A stretch of 64,000 nt of DNA from the NCBI GenBank assembly GCA_020735665.1, contig CP085928.1, positions 2,216,501-2,280,500 on the forward strand. Reading direction: 5' to 3'. This DNA comes from Lachnospiraceae bacterium GAM79 (GTDB lineage: Bacteria; Bacillota; Clostridia; Lachnospirales; Lachnospiraceae). The position numbers and the translations under genes are program-made. The notes under the pieces were generated by a model. The model worked only from the letters and a program-made list of their open reading frames with translations. It did not search any database and was not told the origin of the DNA. Positions 25,848 through 35,735 of the stretch are shown here, one piece after another (positions within the stretch are counted from its first letter, which is position 1; each line of letters begins with the position of its first letter).

Positions 25848-28136
25848 TTATTTCGTGTTGCCAAGTCCTGACATCAGATAGATCATCGGAGAATTCCAAT
25901 AGATCGTCACCTCATTACAGGAGAATGACTGCGCATTGTCTGCATATCTGCTCTCCGGTGCTTTGCCCAGAAGAACAGCCTTTGCATATGGATCTTCCAG
26001 ATTACTGTCTGCGCCACCTACTAACATACCCGGCATTGCTACCTCTAATACCTGAGATGGTCTGTGGTGCGGATGAAGCGGAGTTCTTGTACCATAGCCT
26101 GTTACATAACAGTAGCCAACTGCATTTCTTCCAAGCAGATAGTCTCTTTGGTATGAAGCATATTTTACATAATCTGCATTTGGCTTAAGCTTATTTGCCA
26201 TCAGAAGTAACATTCCTTTATTTGCAATATTCATATTGCTTCCCCATGCAAATGTCTTGGTTGGTGATACCCATACACCGAAACCGTTGTCTTTAATCTG
26301 ATCTACGGTCTTATCTACTTCATTGAAGAACAATTCGTTTGCCTTGGCAGAACCGCCGTCATATTTGATGTAGTCATACAGAGCGTAATATCCGACATCT
26401 GCCCATCCAAGTCCATAGTTTACGATATCGCTACCCTCAATGATCGCATCGGCAGCCTTCTTATAGGAAGCATCTCCGGTTGCTGCATATAATTCTACCG
26501 CTGCCCAGATCGTCTCATCACGGAAGATCGTATCCGGATATTCACCTGTTACGATATCGTCCGGATTTGAGAATCCGTAAGCATCCATATTACCGCTCAG
26601 GTATTCATATGCCTTCTTTGATGCATCCAGACATTTTGCTGCAAAATCCGCATCGTAATCTTTATAAAGAACTGAAGCCTTTGCCATAACAGCCGCAAAA
26701 TCTCCGGTCGCTGTATTTGAAACCGGACATGCGATCAGCTGTGCGGTTTCTTCTTCCGGCATAACTGTCTCAGGGAATACATCACAGGTTACCTTGTGAT
26801 ATACACCACCATTTGCATCCTGCATCTTGAGCAACCAATCCAGCTCAAATCTTGCTTCATCTAAGACATCCGGCACACCGTTTCCGCTCTCCGGAATACC
26901 GATGTCATCTGCCTTATATCCATTGTCTTCATATGTTAAGAACAGATCCTGTACTGTCTTTGCACCTGATACAACATAGCGTCCATAATCACCGGCATCA
27001 TGCCAGCCGCCTGTTACATCGATCTTCTTATCTGTTCCGTATACAACCGCTTCACCTGTATGGCAGGCAGGATGTGCAAATTCACCTGCAATGCTGCTAT
27101 CAAGCTCCACACCGCAACGCTGATTATAAAGCATCAGCACGACATCCTTATACAGATCTCCGTAAATGTCGTCACCGATCTTGAATTCCACTGATTCTTC
27201 TCCATCATCTGTCTTGATCTTATAGGTTCCTGCATCCTTTACGGATGAGAAATCCGCCTGCTTACAGAACATCTCTGATGGTGGATCGTAGGTAGCTTCT
27301 TCCGGCAGATCTGCTGAATATACAGATTTTCCTGATGCCACATCAATTACTTCAAATGATTTCGCATTTTTTCCGATCACGGTAGCGACCTTGGAGTCAC
27401 CGGTCATGTAGCCCACCTGGTTCACATTGATAGCCATAGGATCAGGTGTTGCTTCTACCTGCTGTGCGCCGGAAGCGTCAACTGCCTCTAATAAAATATT
27501 ATCAAAATAAATATTATGCTCTGCTTCATCTCCGGTCATACCTTCCTGTTTTCCCATGTTGAAGCAAAGTCTTGGTGCAGGATCGGAATCCTCCTCCATC
27601 TTAAACTGTGCTGTGATATGCTGTGTCTCCGGTCCGATCGTGATCACATCACTGGTGTATGCATGATAATCTCCACCATTGATCTGTAATCTCCATTCGA
27701 TCGTACGTTCCAGATCAGAACGGACATCGAAGGAATATTCATAGACACAACCCTGATACAGACGGAATCCATCATAATAGATCTGGTTCGCATAGTCTAC
27801 GCTTCCCGTCTTCTTAATATTGATACGAAGTTCTCCATCTTCATTGGTCATTTCTTCATTTCCACCATTTGTATAAGTATGGAAACCATCGGTATCTTTA
27901 TCATCAAAGTTGATATTGATCACCTTATCGCCGTCTGACACCCCGAGTTCCTCCTCTGTTGTTGCTTCTTCGGTCGTAGCTTCGGTTGTCTCTTCTTCGG
28001 TTGATACCTCTGTTGTCACTTCTGTCTCAGAAGTCGAACCATCGGTATCCTTCTTTGCTCCGCCACAGCCTGCAAGCAACGACATCGTCATCGCTGCTGT
28101 CAGGCACATGACTGCAACCTTCTTCATTTTTCTCAT
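25848..28136 (-). CDS. GH9 family endoglucanase-type lipoprotein
   Basis: 762 residues. A lipoprotein signal peptide with LLAGCGG (Cys24) is followed by a Thr/Glu-rich linker, a CBM4/9-like beta-sandwich (about 72-220), an N-terminal Ig-like cellulase domain (about 233-320, INVNQVGYMTGDSKVATV) and a GH9 catalytic (alpha/alpha)6 barrel. GGWHDAGDYGRYVVSG holds the catalytic base region (Asp380/Asp383), TGYGTRTPLHPHHRPS is the conserved His/Arg block, and CNEVTIYWNSPMIYLM carries the acid Glu. It would cut beta-1,4-glucans at the cell surface while anchored to the membrane. No dockerin. It lies upstream of the GtrA-YfhO gene, with no clear functional tie. Confidence 0.9.
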   Translation of the reverse strand: MRKMKKVAVMCLTAAMTMSLLAGCGGAKKDTDGSTSETEVTTEVSTEEETTEATTEEATTEEELGVSDGDKVININFDDKDTDGFHTYTNGGNEEMTNEDGELRINIKKTGSVDYANQIYYDGFRLYQGCVYEYSFDVRSDLERTIEWRLQINGGDYHAYTSDVITIGPETQHITAQFKMEEDSDPAPRLCFNMGKQEGMTGDEAEHNIYFDNILLEAVDASGAQQVEATPDPMAINVNQVGYMTGDSKVATVIGKNAKSFEVIDVASGKSVYSADLPEEATYDPPSEMFCKQADFSSVKDAGTYKIKTDDGEESVEFKIGDDIYGDLYKDVVLMLYNQRCGVELDSSIAGEFAHPACHTGEAVVYGTDKKIDVTGGWHDAGDYGRYVVSGAKTVQDLFLTYEDNGYKADDIGIPESGNGVPDVLDEARFELDWLLKMQDANGGVYHKVTCDVFPETVMPEEETAQLIACPVSNTATGDFAAVMAKASVLYKDYDADFAAKCLDASKKAYEYLSGNMDAYGFSNPDDIVTGEYPDTIFRDETIWAAVELYAATGDASYKKAADAIIEGSDIVNYGLGWADVGYYALYDYIKYDGGSAKANELFFNEVDKTVDQIKDNGFGVWVSPTKTFAWGSNMNIANKGMLLLMANKLKPNADYVKYASYQRDYLLGRNAVGYCYVTGYGTRTPLHPHHRPSQVLEVAMPGMLVGGADSNLEDPYAKAVLLGKAPESRYADNAQSFSCNEVTIYWNSPMIYLMSGLGNTK

Positions 28137-28222
28137 GTCTTATTGTCCCTCCATGTTTTCTATATTGCTATGTACCTTCCTTCTCAACTGTACATATAAC
28201 TCTGTGTTCATTCAACACTTCA

Positions 28223-28999
28223 TTACTGATCTGAATACTGCAAAACATCCTGATACTTCATATGGCCTCCAAAAATATCAAGTGCACTGCCTATCGTAAA
28301 ATCAATTCGGCTCTTCCCCAACACACGGAGCTTATCCAGATCATCAAATGATGCAATACCACCTGCATAAGTTACAGGCATTCTGCCCCAATCTCCAAGA
28401 AGCTTTGCGATATGCATCTCTATACCGGATGCCTTACCTTCCACATCTACAGCATGGATCAGATATTCATCACAATAATCGGAAAGCATGTCCAATGTAT
28501 CTGTTGTTATCTTCACATTTGTAAACTTCTGCCAGCGATCTGTCACAATGTAGTATCCGTCCTCGCGTTTTCTACAGCTTAAATCCAACACCAAATGTTC
28601 CTTTCCGACTGCCCGTCTGATCGCAGTCAGATTATCGTAGTTGATCTCACCATTCTTAAAGACATAGGATGTGACGATCACATGGGATGCTCCCATATCA
28701 AGAAACCGTCCGGCATTCTCGGCATTGATTCCGCCGCCGATCTGCAGCCCTCCCGGATATTCCGTAAGCGCCAGCTCTGCCTGATGGCAGTCCGCTTCGT
28801 AGTACCCGCTCCCCGCAGGATTCAATAAAATGATATGTCCACCATGTAGCCCGGCAGCCTTATACATCCTTGCAAATGCAGCCCCGTCATACTCAGATAC
28901 AAAATTCTCCTTCGCAGTATTGCCTTCATCCTGAAGGCTGCTGCCAACGATCTGTTTTACTTTTCCATTATGTATATCAATACACGGACGAAATCTCAT
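28223..28999 (-). CDS. hisA: Eukaryotic-type HisA isomerase
   Basis: 258 residues. MRFRPCIDIHNGKVKQIVGS, the phosphate-binding LQIGGGINAENAGRFLDMGA and VTYAGGIASFDDLDKLRVLG are features of HisA (ProFAR isomerase, histidine synthesis step four). The insertions and wording (HIILLNPAG, VLDLSCRKREDGYYIVTDRW, TFTIGSALDIFGG-like ending) match the fungal/plant HIS6 branch rather than ordinary bacterial HisA. It is not in a his operon here. Eukaryotic-like copies are known in some gut Lachnospiraceae. The start at 28999 lacks an obvious strong ribosome site. Identification of the branch rests on recalled sequence and is fairly sure. Confidence 0.8.
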   Translation of the reverse strand: MRFRPCIDIHNGKVKQIVGSSLQDEGNTAKENFVSEYDGAAFARMYKAAGLHGGHIILLNPAGSGYYEADCHQAELALTEYPGGLQIGGGINAENAGRFLDMGASHVIVTSYVFKNGEINYDNLTAIRRAVGKEHLVLDLSCRKREDGYYIVTDRWQKFTNVKITTDTLDMLSDYCDEYLIHAVDVEGKASGIEMHIAKLLGDWGRMPVTYAGGIASFDDLDKLRVLGKSRIDFTIGSALDIFGGHMKYQDVLQYSDQ

Positions 29000-29114
29000 C
29001 TCTCACCCCGGCTGATACGCCTTTTCCATTTCTGTATATTTCTCCTGCCGATTCTTTTAAATATCCGCAGATATCATTTATTCTATCACAGAACCGACTA
29101 TAAGCCAAGTCCTC

Positions 29115-29837
29115 TCATCGGCCTTCTCCTACGCATATCACACCGACGTAGATCTGTTCCGCTCCGGCCTCCTGCAAGGCTTCTGTACATGCCTGCACCG
29201 TTGCCCCTGTCGTATAGATATCATCTATTAATAACACTGTCTTCCATTCCGCCGGAAGCATCTTAACTTCTAATGCCTGTTTAATATTATTAGCGCGTTC
29301 AAGCGGAGATAATTCCTTCTGCGGTGCTGTCTCTGATACCCGGAGCAAATGCGTCTTATCTACCGGAAGATGAAGCTGTCGTCCTACCACCTCGGCCAAA
29401 AGCTCAGCCTGATTATAGCCACGTTTCTTTCTTCTGCGCTTATGTATCGGCACCGGAAGAATAATCTGTATCCGGTCTGCAACCCCTGCTTTTCTGAGAC
29501 GTTCTGCCAGAAGGTTGCCATAATAATCCACATATTCCCGTTTATTATGATATTTAATAGCAAGCACACTGGATGCAACCGGCTCCTCATAACGAAAGAC
29601 CGGATATGCCCGCTCGAAGCTTCTGGTGTGTCGCCTGCAGTCTTCACAATATTCCTGTTCAGCTTCCGAAAGCTCCTTCCCGCATTTCATACAGACCGGT
29701 CCGGTCACATATGGCAGCGTCTTATGCCGGTTACAGATGCCCTGTTCGCCATATGCCATAACTGCATCACAGATCGGACATCTCCTTGGAAATACAAGAT
29801 CCATAAGCGTCCGGTTCCACATATTCTGTTCCCGCAT
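29115..29837 (-). CDS. comF: ComF family phosphoribosyltransferase-like protein
   Basis: 240 residues. An N-terminal zinc module has CPICDA and CMKCG...YCEDC cysteine pairs (residues about 17-70). The PRT domain shows IQIILPVPIHKRRRKKRGYN and the PRPP loop VLLIDDIYTTGATVQACTEA. ComF acts inside the cell in DNA uptake and recombination in naturally competent Firmicutes, and occurs widely in others with unclear function. It lies next to recD2, 27 bases downstream, a frequent pairing in Clostridia that supports a DNA-processing role. Confidence 0.9.
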   Translation of the reverse strand: MREQNMWNRTLMDLVFPRRCPICDAVMAYGEQGICNRHKTLPYVTGPVCMKCGKELSEAEQEYCEDCRRHTRSFERAYPVFRYEEPVASSVLAIKYHNKREYVDYYGNLLAERLRKAGVADRIQIILPVPIHKRRRKKRGYNQAELLAEVVGRQLHLPVDKTHLLRVSETAPQKELSPLERANNIKQALEVKMLPAEWKTVLLIDDIYTTGATVQACTEALQEAGAEQIYVGVICVGEGR

Positions 29838-29864
29838 ATTTTATCCCCCTTTATAACTCTGAAT

Positions 29865-32114
29865 TTATGCCAGTTCTGCCAGTCGTTCAGCAAATGTTGT
29901 ATACCTCTTCTGTTCGTCGATATTATCGATCATTGTCTTAACCAGACCGATATTGCCTACGATCACAACACCCTTTCTGGCTCTCGTAACTGCCGTATAG
30001 AGCAGATTCCGGTTCAACAACTTTGCCGGTCCTGTAAGAAGTGGAATCACTACGACCGGATATTCGCTTCCCTGTGATTTATGTATCGTGATGGCATAAG
30101 CATGTTCCAGTTCATCAAGCTGGGAATAAAGGTAATCTACCAGTCTTCCGTCGTCGTATTCAACAACAATCTTCTGATCGAATTCATCGATTTCTTTTAT
30201 AAAACCAACATCTCCGTTAAATACACCTACGCCCTCTTCCTTCACAAAGCGGTCCTTTGCATCCATGATCTTCCACTCTAGCTTATAGTTGTTTTTGATC
30301 TGCATGACCTTGTCACCCTTACGGAATACAACATCATTTTTCTCTTTCTCCGGTATGCTTCTGCTCGAAGGATTCAGGATCTCCTGCAATCGTTTATTCA
30401 GATTCTCGACACCCAGCTCATACTTACGCATCGGAGTAAGCACCTGGATATTCATCGGGTCAACCTGAAAGAAGCCCGGCAAACTGTCTAAGATTAAATG
30501 CTTCAATTCCGCAATGATATCCTGTGATCCCTGTCTTGGAATATAGAAGAAATCTCTGCTCTTATTATTAATCTCGAGTTGCTTTCCCGCATTGATCAAA
30601 TGGGCATTCGTAATAATGTCACTATTCTCACCCTGTCGGAATATCTTGTCCAACACCGTTACAGAGAATACCCCCGAACGAATGATATCCTTTAATACAT
30701 TGCCCGGTCCGACCGATGGAAGCTGATTGGAATCTCCTACCAGTACCAGCCTGGTTCCCGGCATGATCGCTTGCAGCAGGCTGTAGAACAGACTGCTGTC
30801 TACCATTGACATCTCATCTATTATGATCACATCCGCTTCTAACGGATTATTTGAATTTCTTACAAATGTATAAGCAGAGCGGTTGCCTTCTTCATCAATC
30901 CCGCCACCGGACAGCTCCAACAGGCGATGGATCGTCTGTGCCGTATATCCGGTTGCCTCGGTGATTCTCTTTGCCGCGCGTCCGGTCGGTGCCGCAAGCA
31001 GCAGTTCCAAATTCAGCTTCTCAAACATCTTGATCATGGCATTGATCGTTGTTGTTTTACCGGTACCCGGTCCACCTGTGATCACTGCCACACCATTGTT
31101 GACCGCATTCTTGATCGCAAGTTTTTGTTTTTCTTCCAGTGTGATCTTCTCTGCTTCCTCGATTTGCGCAAGCATCTTATCCAACGGTCGATCCTCTGAT
31201 GTGAAATCAAGATCGATATCTGACAGTATCCTCGCCGAATTCAGTTCAATATAATAATTTGCCGCCGCATAGACAGCAGTAACATCTCCGGCAAGCTCCT
31301 TTACGATCGCCTTACCCGTCATCTGAAGTTCTATAATCTGGCTTCCGATCTCATCTTCCAGTTCTTCATTATATGGTACATTGTCATCAACCAAGAGCGA
31401 ATAGGTCTTTGCCACCAGCATCTGCTTCGGAAGATACATATGTCCGAGCTGGCTCGCATTTAACAATGTATATAACAGTGCAGCGCGGATACGAAAATCC
31501 GAGTCACTGCTGATCCCCATTCGCTCCGCGATCTCATCTGCCGTCTTAAATCCGACACCGTTTATGTCCTCTGCAATCTTATACGGATTTGACCGGATGA
31601 TCTTATACATCTCCTGTCCATATTCATTGAAGATCTTTACCGCCAGATTGATTGATATTCCATATCCGGTCAGGAAAATAATCGCATCCTGCATCTCTTT
31701 CTTTTCATTATAAGAAACAGCGATATCTCTTGCTTTTCGTTCCGAGATACCTTTAACTTCCGCCAGTCGTTCCGGTTCTTCTTCAATTATGCGCAGAGAA
31801 TCCATCTTGAATTTTTTAACGATACGTTTTGCCAGTGCCTCACCGACACCCTTTATGATACCGGAACCCAGATATCGTTCTATACTTATCATATCATCCG
31901 GCATTTTTATTTCATAAGAATTAAATTTGAATTGGAGATCATACTGGGGATGATTGACATATTCCCCTTCCGCAGATATATAGATTCCCTCACTGACACC
32001 GTGAAGGGTTCCGACAAAAATGTCTTCGCCGTCTTCACCCTCTACAGTGAAAACGGCGTAGCCATTGTCGTCATTTTTATAGATAACTTTTTCAACATAA
32101 CCTTCTTTTATCAC
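29865..32114 (-). CDS. recD2: RecD2 family SF1 DNA helicase
   Basis: 749 residues. The N-terminal OB-like and helix-hairpin-helix part (SGIIKGVGEALAKRIVKKFK and VKGISERKARDIAV) is followed by Walker A GGPGTGKTTTINAMIKMF, Walker B DVIIIDEMSMVDSSLFYSLL, motif GDSNQLPSVGPGN and the C-terminal HAYAITIHKSQGSEYPVVVI with TAVTRARKG. These define the RecD-like 5'-3' helicase that works without RecBC. Length is normal for the family. It follows mreB-like gene closely (15 bases) and precedes comF, so these three may share a transcript. Confidence 0.95.
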   Translation of the reverse strand: MIKEGYVEKVIYKNDDNGYAVFTVEGEDGEDIFVGTLHGVSEGIYISAEGEYVNHPQYDLQFKFNSYEIKMPDDMISIERYLGSGIIKGVGEALAKRIVKKFKMDSLRIIEEEPERLAEVKGISERKARDIAVSYNEKKEMQDAIIFLTGYGISINLAVKIFNEYGQEMYKIIRSNPYKIAEDINGVGFKTADEIAERMGISSDSDFRIRAALLYTLLNASQLGHMYLPKQMLVAKTYSLLVDDNVPYNEELEDEIGSQIIELQMTGKAIVKELAGDVTAVYAAANYYIELNSARILSDIDLDFTSEDRPLDKMLAQIEEAEKITLEEKQKLAIKNAVNNGVAVITGGPGTGKTTTINAMIKMFEKLNLELLLAAPTGRAAKRITEATGYTAQTIHRLLELSGGGIDEEGNRSAYTFVRNSNNPLEADVIIIDEMSMVDSSLFYSLLQAIMPGTRLVLVGDSNQLPSVGPGNVLKDIIRSGVFSVTVLDKIFRQGENSDIITNAHLINAGKQLEINNKSRDFFYIPRQGSQDIIAELKHLILDSLPGFFQVDPMNIQVLTPMRKYELGVENLNKRLQEILNPSSRSIPEKEKNDVVFRKGDKVMQIKNNYKLEWKIMDAKDRFVKEEGVGVFNGDVGFIKEIDEFDQKIVVEYDDGRLVDYLYSQLDELEHAYAITIHKSQGSEYPVVVIPLLTGPAKLLNRNLLYTAVTRARKGVVIVGNIGLVKTMIDNIDEQKRYTTFAERLAELA

Positions 32115-32129
32115 AACAAGTCTCCTGCG

Positions 32130-33122
32130 TTACTCTTTCTTACTGTTGAGTAATTCGATATATTTTCCTGTTCCGATAGCAACTGCACGAAGCGGATCTT
32201 CGGCAGTCATGGTTGTAATTCCTGTCTTTTCTTCCAGAAGCTCCTCCAGTCCATGAAGCAAAGCTCCTCCACCGGTTAATACAATACCTCTGTCAGCAAT
32301 ATCTGCTGCCAGTTCAGGCGGAGTACGTTCCAGAACGGAGTGAACAGCCTCACATACCTGTGATGCAGGTTCTCGGAGTGCTTCTTCTGTCTCATCTGAG
32401 GTTACGGTAACTGTCTTCGGAAGTCCGGTTACAAGATTTCTTCCGCGGATATCCAGTGTGATATTCTCAGGTCTTCTAAAACATGTACCGATCTTGATCT
32501 TGATCTCCTCTGCAGTTCTCTCACCGATCAGAAGATTGTGTTTTTTTCTCATAAAACGTACGATTGCTTCATCAAAATCATCTCCGGCAACCTTGATGGA
32601 TGCACTTACAACCGGACCGCCCAGAGATATAACCGCGATATCCGAAGTTCCGCCACCGATATCAACGATCATGTTGCCACATGGTCTGTAGATATCAATT
32701 CCTGCTCCGATTGCTGCTGCCACCGGTTCTTCTATGATAGACACGTCTCTTGCGCCTGCTGCGTAAGTTGCGTCCTCTACTGCTTTCTTCTCAACCTCTG
32801 TTACCTGTGAAGGCACACATACACTGATACGAGGTCGTCTTCCAAAGTAACTTCTGCCTACTGCTTTCTGAACAAAATACTTTAACATCTTTTCTGTTAT
32901 TGTGTAGTCCGATATAACGCCCTGACGAAGCGGGCGGATTGCTACGATATTTCCCGGTGTTCTTCCAAGCATAAGTCTGGCTTCTTCACCGATCGCTACT
33001 ATTTTATTTGTATCTCTGTCATAGGCAACTACGGACGGCTCTTTTAATACAACGCCCTTGCCTTTTACATATACCAATATACTGGCGGTACCTAAATCTA
33101 TACCGATATCTGAACTTGCCAT
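32130..33122 (-). CDS. mreB: MreB/Mbl family rod-shape actin homologue
   Basis: 330 residues. IGIDLGTASILVYVKGKGVV (phosphate 1), NMIVDIGGGTSDIAVISLGG (phosphate 2) and GIVLTGGGALLHGLEELLEE (adenosine) are the actin-fold motifs, with no membrane-lost segments. It polymerises under the membrane to guide lateral wall synthesis. It is not accompanied by mreC/mreD, which fits an Mbl- or MreBH-type paralogue rather than the main mreBCD copy. The exact paralogue cannot be told from sequence by eye. GAAAGGGGACCAATC precedes the ATG. Confidence 0.9.
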   Translation of the reverse strand: MASSDIGIDLGTASILVYVKGKGVVLKEPSVVAYDRDTNKIVAIGEEARLMLGRTPGNIVAIRPLRQGVISDYTITEKMLKYFVQKAVGRSYFGRRPRISVCVPSQVTEVEKKAVEDATYAAGARDVSIIEEPVAAAIGAGIDIYRPCGNMIVDIGGGTSDIAVISLGGPVVSASIKVAGDDFDEAIVRFMRKKHNLLIGERTAEEIKIKIGTCFRRPENITLDIRGRNLVTGLPKTVTVTSDETEEALREPASQVCEAVHSVLERTPPELAADIADRGIVLTGGGALLHGLEELLEEKTGITTMTAEDPLRAVAIGTGKYIELLNSKKE

Positions 33123-33146
33123 GATTGGTCCCCTTTCTGGTTACTG

Positions 33147-35636
33147 TTAATCCTGTACATCCCTTAATATTACAAGAGATGCCTTTCTTCCGTCAAGCCA
33201 TTTCATGCTGACTTCGGATAAATCCATGATCTTGTCGAACTGTCTTATATAGCTTCTCCAGCTTACCTCTTTCCGTTCAGTAAGGAACGGCTTCTGTACG
33301 GTCGCCACACCCTTAAATGTATCATTCAGATCACGGATCAACGTCTTACTGTCTTTTCCTGTAAAATCATATCCAAGCATATCATTTAACGGCTGATTGG
33401 AGAACAATACCTCCCCCGTCTCTTCATCACGGATAAAGATGCCGATCTTGATATGATTATAAGTATCTACCAGAAGCTTATTTACCATTCGGATATTACC
33501 ATCACCTTCTATTCTGGCAAGGATACCCTGAATGACATTCCGAATGTCCTTCGAGAATTCAATATCATCCTCTGACCATATCTTATCCGTATGGTTATTC
33601 GCCATAACGATACATCCGCTGATAATATTATTGATCTCTATACTGAGTGCAACAAAGCTTGTTACACCGATCTGTTCCATATTACTCTGAAAATTCTTAA
33701 AGTCATGGTTCTTATCCGCTACAATGCAGTCATATGTTCTTTCCTTACTGTGCGCAAAGAATTTCTTACCCTTCTGCCATTCTTCCACATATTCTTCCGC
33801 AGACATGCTTTTTTCCCTTGACCAGATATGGCTGCACATATACTCCTGATCTTCGTTCAGTGAGTATATCGCCATAACATCGATGCCCAGATAATCACCG
33901 GTTCTTTCCAAAATATTGCTGATTGTCTTATTATCATCGCTGTCCATGGAACTGAGTGCTTCTGTCAGGATCTTCTGTCTCTGGATCTTTTCCTCTAACA
34001 ACATTTCAACAGATTTGCTCCGTTCTGCTTCTTTAGACAGAACCTTGTCATTATATGCATATTCTGAGAAGATATTGCACATATTCCACTGGATCTTATA
34101 TACCTTCTTCATCTTTGCAACATCTGCTGTATCATATCCGCACAGAATCCAGGTTGCGATATGTTTCTCTCCGATCTTAACCGGTGCACCGCAGATAATA
34201 CTTCCATCTATACCATCATCCATCTCCATAATGACCGGAACATTGTTCTGGAGGATCACCTCATTTAACTTCACAATGATGCTCTTATACTGAGGTTTCT
34301 CAAAAAGATCATAAAAGCTTCCCATATGCAGAGACGGTCCTGCCGGTTCTACAAGCTGATCACCCGCCGGAGATACAACCGTTGAATACAGTCCGCTTAA
34401 GCCTGCAAATGCTTTTACAATACTGTTCCATTTGTCTTTATCGATACTCTCGCTCGTATATTCATTCTCATCTACAGTCGTGTTCATAATGTAAGAAAGC
34501 TTGTCTTCATACTCTTTCTTAGCTTCCTCTACACTGTTCTGCAACTTCTTGTTCTCAGTAATATCTGTTATAAAGAACTCGATCGTATAAGAAGAATCCT
34601 CTGCCTGTGTGATACTGTTCTGGGAACGAACCCATCTGACATTTCCATAATCATCTACGATACGATACTCGTCCTCATAATCAGATCCACCACTCTTTAA
34701 CACATTCTTCGCTTTCTGAATAACTCTTGCGCGATCCTGCGGATGAACATAGTCTTCTGTCAATTTATTCCCAGCCATAAGTGCATCTACATTCATTCCA
34801 AGCAATCTGGCATTCGGTGTAATGTATTTCAATATGCTGTGTCCTCTGCTAATGGATTTTACCATCACAAGACTCTTGATCTTGTTCATAACAGATAATA
34901 TATATTCACCTTTTTCCCCATCATAGGAATGCTTTTTTTCTTTTACAAATAGTAGTTCAATGCCATCGGCACCTCCGTCCGGCGACTTTACGATATGACA
35001 GTTCAGCATCATAGTAGTGATCGCACTTTCTGCCGATACAAAACGTACCTTCATCTCAAAATCCGTATGCCCGGTATTCTCCGCCTTATAAAGATTCCCG
35101 ATCAGGATATCATAGTCATTCTTAACTATAATATCGCGAATGCCTACAGCTCCACTGTAAAAGTCACCTTCTTTATATCCGAATTCCGTTATATTCTTTG
35201 TTACATAACGAGTCTGCCATCTGCTGTCCGGCTTGTAGAGATACAGTGCCAGAATGCCTGCATGGTTAATAATACGTTCCAGACTCATACTTCCGATTGC
35301 TACATCGGAACGCAGTTCAAACAGCACCATATATGCTTTTTTTCCATTATATTCAAACTGATTGACAAATCCGCTTACAACCAGTCTTTTTTTCTTATTT
35401 ATATTCAGCAGAAGTCGATGCCAGATGATCGTTTTTTTCTCATTTAAAATCGGCCAAAACTCATCACTGGACATAAACTTATCCGGTGCCATCGTAATCG
35501 AATCGATCTGATTACCGACCAGTTTTACCGCTGCATTGTTGATACTTAAAACTTCTCCATCCTCGCAGAATACAACTGCGGGATATTCAATATGGCTCAG
35601 AAAATCTGAATAATTACTGATTTTGCCTATCTCCAA
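33147..35636 (-). CDS. Multi-PAS/GAF sensory protein without output domain
   Basis: 829 residues, soluble. PAS-like domains lie near 1-110 and 120-230. A better PAS with PAC (about 250-365) has EDEYRIVDDYGNVRWVRSQN and IEFFITDITENKKLQ. A short coiled coil follows, then a PocR-like ligand-binding segment (about 400-530, SLHMGSFYDLFEKPQYKS ... IATWILCGYD), a GAF domain (about 560-720, DYLGIDVMAIYSLNE ... SFVALSIEINNIISGCIVMA) and a last PAS (about 735-829). No kinase, GGDEF, EAL, HTH or SpoIIE domain is present. Similar modules in this family usually precede GGDEF, so loss of an output domain or action through a partner is possible. It follows the DivIVA-like gene and precedes mreB. Confidence 0.75.
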   Translation of the reverse strand: MEIGKISNYSDFLSHIEYPAVVFCEDGEVLSINNAAVKLVGNQIDSITMAPDKFMSSDEFWPILNEKKTIIWHRLLLNINKKKRLVVSGFVNQFEYNGKKAYMVLFELRSDVAIGSMSLERIINHAGILALYLYKPDSRWQTRYVTKNITEFGYKEGDFYSGAVGIRDIIVKNDYDILIGNLYKAENTGHTDFEMKVRFVSAESAITTMMLNCHIVKSPDGGADGIELLFVKEKKHSYDGEKGEYILSVMNKIKSLVMVKSISRGHSILKYITPNARLLGMNVDALMAGNKLTEDYVHPQDRARVIQKAKNVLKSGGSDYEDEYRIVDDYGNVRWVRSQNSITQAEDSSYTIEFFITDITENKKLQNSVEEAKKEYEDKLSYIMNTTVDENEYTSESIDKDKWNSIVKAFAGLSGLYSTVVSPAGDQLVEPAGPSLHMGSFYDLFEKPQYKSIIVKLNEVILQNNVPVIMEMDDGIDGSIICGAPVKIGEKHIATWILCGYDTADVAKMKKVYKIQWNMCNIFSEYAYNDKVLSKEAERSKSVEMLLEEKIQRQKILTEALSSMDSDDNKTISNILERTGDYLGIDVMAIYSLNEDQEYMCSHIWSREKSMSAEEYVEEWQKGKKFFAHSKERTYDCIVADKNHDFKNFQSNMEQIGVTSFVALSIEINNIISGCIVMANNHTDKIWSEDDIEFSKDIRNVIQGILARIEGDGNIRMVNKLLVDTYNHIKIGIFIRDEETGEVLFSNQPLNDMLGYDFTGKDSKTLIRDLNDTFKGVATVQKPFLTERKEVSWRSYIRQFDKIMDLSEVSMKWLDGRKASLVILRDVQD

Positions 35637-35676
35637 ATGTATCCCTCTTTTCTCTTATGCAACCCCATAGACACAT

Positions 35677-35708
35677 AAAACTTTTCCATGTCAGCCATAG
35701 AAAAGTTT
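35677..35708 (-). terminator. Intrinsic terminator after the DivIVA-like gene
   Basis: On the minus strand AAACTTTTC and GAAAAGTTT form a stem around a 13-base loop, continuing into TTTTATG. It lies 28 bases after the stop at 35736 and 41 bases before the start of the PAS/GAF gene. Confidence 0.6.
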
Positions 35709-35735
35709 CATGTATTTAAAATATCGCTGTTAAAA

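Noticed and set aside
29349-30077. Plus-strand open frame of 242 codons
   Set aside because: Spans the comF and recD2 genes antisense; protein is not family-like and no start signal is present.
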